This document shows, in pieces, positions 57,837 to 64,000 of a stretch of DNA of 64,000 bases. The stretch covers positions 558,001 to 622,000 of the forward strand of contig NC_013407.1 of assembly GCF_000024625.1 (NCBI RefSeq), in the 5' to 3' direction. Every line of letters starts with the position of its first letter. Positions within the stretch are counted from its first letter, which is position 1. The stretch comes from Methanocaldococcus vulcanius M7. Its GTDB lineage: Archaea; AGJL01; Methanococci; Methanococcales; Methanocaldococcaceae. Position numbers and translations under genes: made by a program. Below the pieces are notes generated by a model that saw only the letters and a program-made list of their open reading frames with translations, was not told the origin of the DNA and did not search any database.

Positions 57837-58472
57837 ATGGAAAAAGATCCGAGAATGCGGATATTAAAGGACTTAATTGAGAGGGGTAGGATAAATGATG
57901 CAATAAAACTTATAGAAATGGAAGAAGGGTTAATGGATTTAATTCATCCTTTTTTAGTATCAAAAAACGCTAAGTTAAAAATAAATTGTATTATAGTTTT
58001 AGGAAATCTTTATTTGAATGGAAAAATTGATGATTCCTGCTTTATAAAGTATCTTGAAGATCTATTTTTAGAAGAAGATCGAAATCTGGTTTTCAAAGCT
58101 TTTTTAACATTAAAAGAAATTCCCGAAATATATCGAGATGATAGTGCATGTAAATTAATCATGAAGTATATAATAAATTATGAAAAATATAAAAGGGATT
58201 TAAGAAAGTATAGCACTTTACCAAATATGAAACGAGACAAAATAATGATAATTTTTGACATATTAAGAACTATAAAGAATAATGATTTAAAAAAGACAAA
58301 TATAATGTATGCCACAAATTTGGACTGGAGAACACTTAACAACTATATGAGCTATTTAATAAAAAACGAGTTTATTAAAGAAGAAAGAGAAAAATTTTCT
58401 TTGACCGAAAGGGGAAGACAATTATTAGAAAAGATCGAAAATGTGCTTAGATTAATTTATTTTAACGAGTAA
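57837..58472 (+). CDS. winged-helix DNA-binding regulator with N-terminal helical repeats
   Basis: A 211-residue protein. Residues 1-115 are helical, HEAT-like (MRILKDLIERGRINDAIKLIEMEEG). Residues about 130-205 form an archaeal winged helix: MIIFDILRTIKNN, MYATNLDWRTLNNYMSYLIKNEFI, FSLTERGRQLLEKI. The 60784-61083 product has the same winged-helix pattern (MYAANLDWRNFSKYMDFLI), so both belong to one regulator family. GGTGGAATT precedes the ATG. Confidence 0.75.
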   Translation: MEKDPRMRILKDLIERGRINDAIKLIEMEEGLMDLIHPFLVSKNAKLKINCIIVLGNLYLNGKIDDSCFIKYLEDLFLEEDRNLVFKAFLTLKEIPEIYRDDSACKLIMKYIINYEKYKRDLRKYSTLPNMKRDKIMIIFDILRTIKNNDLKKTNIMYATNLDWRTLNNYMSYLIKNEFIKEEREKFSLTERGRQLLEKIENVLRLIYFNE

Positions 58473-58765
58473 ACGTTATCTTTATATAGGGGACTATAAA
58501 CTTTGCTATATGTGGGCATTTACTATTAATTTTTTTATTATCCTATTTACTTTATTTATTTTATTTTTTACTTTTCATAAAAAATTTAAAAAACAAGTGG
58601 GTATTACATCTATTTTCACTCTGTGCTTTACATTCATAAACTATATTAGTATATTTTGTAATATATTATAATCAGAAAACAAAAACGAGGTGATAGTAAA
58701 GGAAGTAAAATAATGGAGTAAAATAAATAGATTGCTAAACTCGATATACGTATGGGGTGATACAT
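58473..58765 (+). promoter_or_regulatory. promoter region of the microprotein/exported-protein genes
   Basis: GCTATATGTGG at 58505-58515 recurs at 60135-60145 before the second exported-protein gene. ATTATAATC near 58665-58673 is TATA-like and also has a counterpart before that gene (60163-60171). GAGGTGAT near 58688 precedes no start codon of a longer frame. No other gene seen. Confidence 0.4.
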
Positions 58766-58834
58766 ATGGCTATCGAAGGAGGCATAATATCGTGGTTATT
58801 ATCTTTAATATTCTCTCTAATGGGATGCTTTTAA
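58766..58834 (+). CDS. 22-residue hydrophobic microprotein
   Basis: The frame reads MAIEGGIISWLLSLIFSLMG and ends in Cys-Phe. GGGGTGAT lies four bases before the ATG, one of the better ribosome sites in the window. The peptide is a short amphipathic or membrane helix with a penultimate cysteine. It lies 48 bases before the exported-protein gene on the same strand, so the two probably share an mRNA. Function unknown; a leader peptide is also possible. Confidence 0.6.
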   Translation: MAIEGGIISWLLSLIFSLMGCF

Positions 58835-58882
58835 TTTATTCCAATTAATAACCATCTTAAATTAAAGAAAGAGGTGTCCAAA

Positions 58883-59890
58883 ATGAATAATTTCAAAAAA
58901 TACCTGCTTTCGTTGCTACTATCTGTAATAATGGGAATTGCAATTTTGGGCTCTGCCTCTGCAATCTCCACAACCTACGGGACAGGACAAACAACTGCAA
59001 CTGTAAGCAACCTACCTCCCGTAGTCAATAGTAGTAGTTACGAAATGACTATAAAAACTGTGCAGGGAGTTACTGTATATGAATATAGAAATACATCAGG
59101 AGTAGCTCCTAACCTATTAAGAAGTGATGCATACGTTCCATACGCTTACACTGGAGAAGGAATAACCTTCTATGTAAATGTTAGTGATCCAAATGGAGAA
59201 CAGGACTTACAAACAAACGGAGCAGGAGTTGACTTCTTATTAGTTCCAGAAGGTCAAAATCCAGCAAATCCAGCTTATGTAATACATGCAGGATTCGATC
59301 CAACAACAAGCGGAGACAGTGATTTATCCACTTTAAAATTCTACGCACAATGGACAGTCCCTGCAGGATCACACGGATGCTTTGATGTCTATGTAACTGC
59401 AAGAGATAAACATGGAGTTTGCACCGGTCCAATCTACAAAGGAAAAGTATTCCTAAACCCAATGATCGGAATAAACGTAACAAAAGATAACGATGCAACA
59501 CCAGCACCGTTCACAGGACTAAGCTTCGGAAACGTAACCCCAGGACAACAAAACGTTTCAGCAGAAGAGAACGTAGTTTCAGTCCACAACCTTGATCCTG
59601 ATAATGTAGGAACAAAAGTAGGTGTATTTGTATCTGCGACCTCATTAGCACAAGTAGGAGGAACAGGAATAATTCCAGCTGAGAATATCGAGGCAGATGT
59701 TATCAAAGTCAACAACGCAACTATCCACCACGAAATAACACTTCAAAATAACGTGAAAATATTATTATTCGAACCATTAAAACCAGGAAATGCAAATGCA
59801 TTAGAAGTTAACTTCACCCTTGATGTTCCAGAACCATTACCAAGCGGATGCTACGGCGGATCAATTACATTCTACGGAATTGGATTATAA
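58883..59890 (+). CDS. exported protein of unknown function, probably cell-surface
   Basis: A 335-residue protein with a signal peptide (NNFKKYLLSLLLSVIMGIAILGSASA, cleavage near residue 28). The mature part is rich in Thr, Ser, Gly and Pro, with eight or so NxS/T sequons and predicted beta structure (FYVNVSDPNGEQDL, VFVSATSLAQVGGTG). No membrane anchor at the C terminus. Codons are more C/A-rich than neighbours, suggesting high expression. GAGGTG precedes the ATG at 58883. I recognise no family; a surface or adhesion layer is possible. Confidence 0.75.
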   Translation: MNNFKKYLLSLLLSVIMGIAILGSASAISTTYGTGQTTATVSNLPPVVNSSSYEMTIKTVQGVTVYEYRNTSGVAPNLLRSDAYVPYAYTGEGITFYVNVSDPNGEQDLQTNGAGVDFLLVPEGQNPANPAYVIHAGFDPTTSGDSDLSTLKFYAQWTVPAGSHGCFDVYVTARDKHGVCTGPIYKGKVFLNPMIGINVTKDNDATPAPFTGLSFGNVTPGQQNVSAEENVVSVHNLDPDNVGTKVGVFVSATSLAQVGGTGIIPAENIEADVIKVNNATIHHEITLQNNVKILLFEPLKPGNANALEVNFTLDVPEPLPSGCYGGSITFYGIGL

Positions 59891-60217
59891 TTCCCAAATC
59901 CTTTTAAATTTTTCGTCCATTTAAAATCAAACAAAAATCAAAATAATCTAACAAACTTACAAAAAAATTAAATTAATTTGTAATTAAATTAAAGAAGCCA
60001 TAAATTAAATTTAGCAATACAATAGAAAATTAAAGATGACTAATTTACGCATAATAATTAATTAAAAAGTTTTTATTACAATTTTTACAGTTTTTATCCT
60101 TGATTATATTGTTGATCCTCTGTTAATATTGAACGCTATATGTGGCGTTTATTGTTTATTGCATTATAATCTTATTAATCACAAATATTCTCCAATTACT
60201 AATTTGAAGGTGAAACT
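59891..60217 (+). promoter_or_regulatory. intergenic region with a shared motif inside an inverted repeat
   Basis: 327 bases. AACGC (60132-60136) and GCGTT (60145-60149) flank TATATGTG, and this contains the 11-base GCTATATGTGG also found at 58505-58515. ATTATAATC follows at about 60163. The rest is A/T-rich and shows no gene. Confidence 0.45.
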
Positions 60218-60745
60218 ATGAAAAAATTGGCATTATTTGCAGGGCTCATACTTGCACTCTCTATACTAATCCTTCCGCAAGTTAGCGGGCTGAGTGGGGC
60301 AATATCTCCCCCAAAAATAGACATCATGGTAAATTCAAGCAACGGTCTTCCTCAAGATGTGAATAGTGTTATGTATATAAAGAACCCAAATAATTTTCCT
60401 GTTAGGGTAGAACTCACACCTACAGGAGATCTAAATAATACAAAAAAAATTGAAATTATTATCTCCAAAAATAACTTTACACTAAAACCAGGAGAGACCG
60501 TAAGGGATAATTTAACATTTATCATAAAAGAATCGGGAAAGTATAAAGGAACAATTCTGACAAAAATTAGTCCTTTAACCTACGACAACAATCAAACCGT
60601 ATTATTAAAAGCGAGCGTAGTTCTTCCAACAGAAGTAATGATAATGGCAGTTGACAGTTCTTTACCAACAAATGAGATAATAATTGCCATATTTTTGATA
60701 ATAAGCATAATAGGATTAAGTGCGGTCTTAATAAGGAAAATATAA
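60218..60745 (+). CDS. exported protein with C-terminal membrane anchor
   Basis: A 175-residue protein: signal peptide (MKKLALFAGLILALSILILP, cleavage near VSG), a beta-sandwich-like outer domain (residues 30-135, IKNPNNFPVRVELTPTGD, NFTLKPGETVRDNLTF) with several NxS/T sequons, and one C-terminal helix (EIIIAIFLIISIIGLSAVLI). The outer domain recalls archaeal NEW3/COG1470-type domains. It may interact with the exported protein upstream. GGTGAAACT precedes the ATG. Confidence 0.75.
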   Translation: MKKLALFAGLILALSILILPQVSGLSGAISPPKIDIMVNSSNGLPQDVNSVMYIKNPNNFPVRVELTPTGDLNNTKKIEIIISKNNFTLKPGETVRDNLTFIIKESGKYKGTILTKISPLTYDNNQTVLLKASVVLPTEVMIMAVDSSLPTNEIIIAIFLIISIIGLSAVLIRKI

Positions 60746-60783
60746 ACATATAAATAACTACAAAGAAAAAAGAAGTGATTAAT

Positions 60784-61083
60784 ATGATGAAAGTCCCCCC
60801 TCCGATTGTAAATGGAAAAAATAATAGAAGAAGATATAAACGCTCCCAATTTGAAGTTATATTCGAGATATTACACATCATAAAAGAAGGAGAGAAAGTA
60901 AAGACAAGAATTATGTATGCAGCAAATTTGGACTGGAGAAACTTTTCAAAATATATGGATTTTTTAATCGGCCATGGATTTATAAAGAAAGATAAAAATG
61001 AAAAATTCGAACTTACAGAATTGGGTTGTAAATTATACAATTCTTTATACGATTTATTTACAATAATAGGTTCTAAGCCATAA
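60784..61083 (+). CDS. winged-helix DNA-binding protein (single domain)
   Basis: A 99-residue protein: basic N terminus (NNRRRYKRSQFEV), then the winged-helix pattern FEILHIIKEGEKVKTRIMYAANLDWRNFSKYMDFLIGHGFI and ELTELGCKLYNSL. It matches the archaeal HTH_45-like group and the C-terminal domain of the 57837 product. GTGAT precedes the ATG at 60784, 38 bases after the anchored protein gene. Confidence 0.8.
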   Translation: MMKVPPPIVNGKNNRRRYKRSQFEVIFEILHIIKEGEKVKTRIMYAANLDWRNFSKYMDFLIGHGFIKKDKNEKFELTELGCKLYNSLYDLFTIIGSKP

Positions 61084-61096
61084 CTGAGGGGTTTTT

Positions 61097-61450
61097 ATGA
61101 GACGATTTGGTTCAGTGTTGATTTCAGATATTGTAAAAGAATGTTTAAGTGGGGATGAGTTTGCAAAAGAGATAATAGAGGATTTACTAAACTTTTTGAT
61201 AAAAATACGACTTTGGAGATGGAAATATCTTCTATCGATGAATGGAGAAAAAAACATAGATAGTTCAGATTTAATGATGTTAATAAAAGAAGAAAAAGAA
61301 GGGATAAATAAATTATTCTCATTCGTTTATAGAACGGACATTCCAACGGAGAATAGGATAGAAATCCTCTTACTTATTAAAGAGTTTATAAAAGACGAGA
61401 TTAAATGGATCTCAATGGATATAAACGATATTCCTTTACAAAAAAGATAA
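61097..61450 (+). CDS. small helical protein of unknown function
   Basis: A 117-residue protein (MRRFGSVLISDIVKECLSGD), mainly helical by composition, acidic and Lys-rich, no membrane segment. GAGGGG precedes the ATG; 13 bases separate it from the winged-helix gene, so the two form an operon. I recognise no family. A T-rich terminator tract follows at 61453-61504. Confidence 0.65.
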   Translation: MRRFGSVLISDIVKECLSGDEFAKEIIEDLLNFLIKIRLWRWKYLLSMNGEKNIDSSDLMMLIKEEKEGINKLFSFVYRTDIPTENRIEILLLIKEFIKDEIKWISMDINDIPLQKR

Positions 61451-61526
61451 TATTTTATTTTTTTATTTTTAATTTTTTATATTTTTTCTTTTTCTATTTT
61501 TTATTTCGCAACATTGATTTATCTTC

Positions 61527-61568
61527 TCATAAATATTTACTTTTATGAATTATAGAAAAATTTATATA
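61527..61568 (+). promoter_or_regulatory. small heat-shock gene promoter with inverted repeat
   Basis: TCATAAA (61527-61533) and TTTATGA (61542-61548) form a perfect inverted repeat with an 8-base spacer, ending 12 bases before the TATA box TTTATATA (61561-61568). The start codon at 61621 is about 55 bases from the TATA box. Confidence 0.5.
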
Positions 61569-61620
61569 GAACTTCAAAAACATTAAATAAATAGACGGAG
61601 TAAAAAAAGAGGTGATAACA

Positions 61621-62064
61621 ATGATAGGAAGAGATCCATTTGACTCACTATTTGAAAGGATGTTTAAAGAGTTATTTACAACCCCAATGGCAGGAACTAC
61701 AATGATACAAAGTTCAACAGGAGTTCAAATATCAGGAAAGGGCTTTATGCCAATATCTATTATTGAAGGAGACCAACATATAAAAGTTATTGCATGGTTG
61801 CCAGGAGTTAACAAAGAGGATATAATCTTGAACGCAGTTGGGGACACCTTAGAAATAAGAGCCAAAAGAAGTCCACTGATGATAACCGAAAGCGAAAGGA
61901 TTATCTACTCAGAGATTCCTGAGGATGAAGAGATATATAGAAACATAAAACTTCCTGCAACAGTTAAAGAAGAAAACGCATCAGCTAAATTTGAAAACGG
62001 GGTCTTATCAGTAATTTTACCAAAAGCAGAGTCATCAATTAAAAAAGGAATTAACATTGAATAA
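61621..62064 (+). CDS. hsp16.5: small heat-shock protein Hsp16.5 (Hsp20 family)
   Basis: A 147-residue alpha-crystallin-type chaperone, almost the same as the 24-mer Hsp16.5 of M. jannaschii in length and remembered sequence. The alpha-crystallin domain shows [31 protein letters not shown] and [16 protein letters not shown]; the C-terminal tail has the I-x-I motif (KGINIE). GAGGTGAT precedes the ATG at 61621. Confidence 0.96.
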   Translation: MIGRDPFDSLFERMFKELFTTPMAGTTMIQSSTGVQISGKGFMPISIIEGDQHIKVIAWLPGVNKEDIILNAVGDTLEIRAKRSPLMITESERIIYSEIPEDEEIYRNIKLPATVKEENASAKFENGVLSVILPKAESSIKKGINIE

Positions 62065-62253
62065 TCTCCGTTTTTAATATTTATTTAAATTCCTCAACTT
62101 TTAAATTTTTATAATTTTATATTATTTATTTTTTAATTACATATATTTGTATATACTTATACATAGATTTGAATATGAATATAAAAATTAAAATTATTAA
62201 ATATAAAAATAACATCTCTAAAAAGGATATAGGTAAATCAATAAACAAGATAA

Positions 62254-63276
62254 TCATGGATTTAATCCAATATCTAATAAACCCTCTTCCTCTCTAAAAC
62301 CGCACATAATATTCATGTTTTGGATAGCTTGTCCACTTGCCCCCTTTACCAAATTATCAATACAAGAAACCACCACAACCCTTCCATGACAATCAACTTC
62401 AAAACCCCCAATATCACAAAAATTCGTCCCCCTAACATAAGTCAACCTCGGAATATCATCAGAGAATATTCTTACGAAAAACTCCCTTCCATAAAACTCG
62501 TTATAAATATCAATTATGTCATTATCAGATATATCCTCAGTTAAAAATGCATGAGCAGTTGTTAATATTCCCCTTGTTATGGGAGCCAAATGAGGTGTAA
62601 ACGAAACCTTCACCCTCCCGATCTTGTTTAACTCTTTTTCAATCTCAGGAGCATGCCTATGTTTTGTTATCTTGTAAGGCGTGATATTTTCATTCACATT
62701 TGGAAAATGCGTTGTCTCAGTAGGATTAACTCCCGCTCCACTAACTCCTGTTTTAGAATCAAATATTACTCTCTCCTCTATCAAACCCTCTTTAACCAGA
62801 GGAGCAATTGCTAAAATAGCTCCCGTTGGGAAACATCCGGGATTTGCTACAAGTTGAGCTTTTTTTATATTTTCTCGATTTAGTTCAGGAAGACCATATG
62901 CAATCTTTACATCAGGCAAACCGACATGTTTAATATTATAATATTTTTCATACAAACTCAGATCTTCAAATCTATAATCTCCACTGAGATCTATTACTCT
63001 AACCCCCCTCTCCAAAAACTTAGGGACTACACTCATAGAAACGCCGTGCGGAGTTGCAGTAAAAACTATATCAGCATCGACTTTATCAACATCTCCAACA
63101 AAATAAAGTTCTTTATACTTATCAACACCCTTTAAATGAGGATGAACCTTAAAAACATGCTTTCCTGCTTCTCTTCGTGAGGTTATATAGCAAACATCAA
63201 CATCATCATGCCTCGCTAACAACCTTAATAACTCAGCCCCAGTATATCCCGTAGCACCAACTATCGCAACATCCAT
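62254..63276 (-). CDS. argC: N-acetyl-gamma-glutamyl-phosphate reductase
   Basis: A 340-residue NADPH enzyme of arginine synthesis (possibly lysine as well). N-terminal [22 protein letters not shown], the catalytic cysteine in [33 protein letters not shown] and [17 protein letters not shown] lies four bases before the ATG at 63276; in-frame starts upstream lack such a site. Confidence 0.95.
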   Translation of the reverse strand: MDVAIVGATGYTGAELLRLLARHDDVDVCYITSRREAGKHVFKVHPHLKGVDKYKELYFVGDVDKVDADIVFTATPHGVSMSVVPKFLERGVRVIDLSGDYRFEDLSLYEKYYNIKHVGLPDVKIAYGLPELNRENIKKAQLVANPGCFPTGAILAIAPLVKEGLIEERVIFDSKTGVSGAGVNPTETTHFPNVNENITPYKITKHRHAPEIEKELNKIGRVKVSFTPHLAPITRGILTTAHAFLTEDISDNDIIDIYNEFYGREFFVRIFSDDIPRLTYVRGTNFCDIGGFEVDCHGRVVVVSCIDNLVKGASGQAIQNMNIMCGFREEEGLLDIGLNP

Positions 63277-63386
63277 CAACATCACCAAGATCTTTTTTGT
63301 TATCATATTAAAATTATATCGAAAATGATAAATTAATTTAAAATCATGTCAAATAAAAATAAATTATTAAAAAAGTTATGAAATGT

Positions 63387-63668
63387 TTATCCTGCACCAC
63401 ATGCATCTCCTAAATCCATATCAATCAATTTTCCTTCCTCCAACTCTTCCTCCTCAATTTCTTTAACCGCCTCTTCAATCTCATCTCTCTTTTTAATTAC
63501 TTCCGATTTATCTATGACCCTTAAAAGATGAGGTCTATACATTAAATTATTATCTAAAACAACCCACACATCTCCATTTTCATCCTTTACAATATCAACA
63601 ACCCTACCCTTAGTCCCAGTGTTAATATATACAACATAATCTCCAACTTTTATATTAAGATCTTCCAT
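63387..63668 (-). CDS. DUF2098-family protein
   Basis: A 93-residue protein: a small beta-barrel-like start (KVGDYVVYINTGTKGRVVDIVKDENGDVWVVLDNNLMYRPHLLRVID) and a Glu-rich helical tail ending DACGAG. The pattern fits the archaeal DUF2098 family, which has no known function. GGTGGTGAAATT precedes the ATG. It is co-oriented with argC, 110 bases upstream of it. Confidence 0.75.
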   Translation of the reverse strand: MEDLNIKVGDYVVYINTGTKGRVVDIVKDENGDVWVVLDNNLMYRPHLLRVIDKSEVIKKRDEIEEAVKEIEEEELEEGKLIDMDLGDACGAG

Positions 63669-64000
63669 AATTTCACCACCTAACTTGATAAATAAACTCT
63701 TTGATCCTAACCCCTATTAATATCTTGCTTCCTTTCTTTCACCACTGCCTCATCTGCTCTGATAACGATAATCTTAACTTATTGCCAATAATTTTAAAAC
63801 CCGTCTTTTTTCCATTTAACTGGAAAATATTTATCTTTCGGTTGGAGTATTTGGCCTCTTTGTATATTGTTTGAAAAAATTATTATAAAACCTTGATATT
63901 AAGTTCTTTGCACGTGTAAGTATCATAATTATTACTTATATTTTTGAATTTTTTATTTTAGTTTGATTGTTTTTTTCCTAAAAACGTTTCAGTTGACAAG
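63669..64000. other. intergenic region at the window end
   Basis: 332 bases with no plausible gene. TTTTCCA (63808-63814) and TGGAAAA (63821-63827) form a 7-bp inverted repeat with a six-base spacer. No CRISPR or tRNA sequence seen. Confidence 0.4.

Overview
The window comes from a strongly AT-rich euryarchaeal chromosome, very probably a hyperthermophilic methanogen of the genus Methanocaldococcus other than M. jannaschii itself. The signs are the core gene set (ArcS archaeosine synthase, prefoldin beta, PriL, the DP1 subunit of polymerase D, FEN-1, EhbN hydrogenase subunit, L-cysteine desulfidase, Ptr2, small heat-shock protein, PstK), gene neighbourhoods that recall M. jannaschii, and the near-universal GGTGA ribosome binding site 4-6 bases before start codons. 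No database could be searched. Family names rest on motifs read from the translations and on memory of the genus.

Layout. 1-3.9 kb: a cut tRNA gene, valS and ilvE. 3.9-8.4 kb: a minus-strand accessory block of small membrane proteins (three UPF0132/Tic20-like paralogues, two or three other multi-spanning proteins), two exported proteins of unknown function, and two small genes of 43 and 47 codons. 8.7-20.7 kb: housekeeping genes (nucleobase permease, NatAB-type ABC exporter, arcS, prefoldin, DHH phosphoesterase, TusA/DsrE sulfur-relay proteins, a radical SAM enzyme, a chorismate-lyase-like protein, an aminopeptidase). 21-25.5 kb: Ni-carbon-monoxide dehydrogenase followed by a hydrogenase-like large subunit, small subunit and F420-binding subunit, probably one electron-transfer unit. 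25.7-31.6 kb: ogg, ptr2/ferredoxin, argD, leuB, and the ribosome-recycling ATPase gene abce1.

31.6-32.8 kb is non-coding. It holds three copies of the 3' end of abce1 interleaved with hairpin-forming repeat elements, a T-rich leader, and a seven-repeat CRISPR array without cas genes. 32.8-57.6 kb is again mostly housekeeping: cysteine desulfidase, thiC, ehbN, an MscS channel with priL and polB, an exported Lon-type protease, fen, ilvC, an OLD-like ATPase whose catalytic positions look lost, an adenosine-type deaminase, pstK, a RecJ-like nuclease and ftsY. 57.8-61.4 kb is a small module of winged-helix regulators alternating with two exported proteins and a 22-residue microprotein. The window closes with the small heat-shock gene, argC and a DUF2098 gene.

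Most worth following up: (i) a dispersed element whose two full copies (24645-24713 and 31724-31791) keep an 8-bp stem through three compensatory base-pair changes; (ii) the repeated abce1 tail; (iii) the 3.9-8.4 kb membrane/exported protein block, which could be an antimicrobial/immunity or envelope system; (iv) the CODH unit with a hydrogenase subunit lacking a nickel-site cysteine; (v) the OLD-like protein with apparently dead Toprim and Walker B sites; (vi) several microproteins and repeated operator-like motifs next to TATA boxes.
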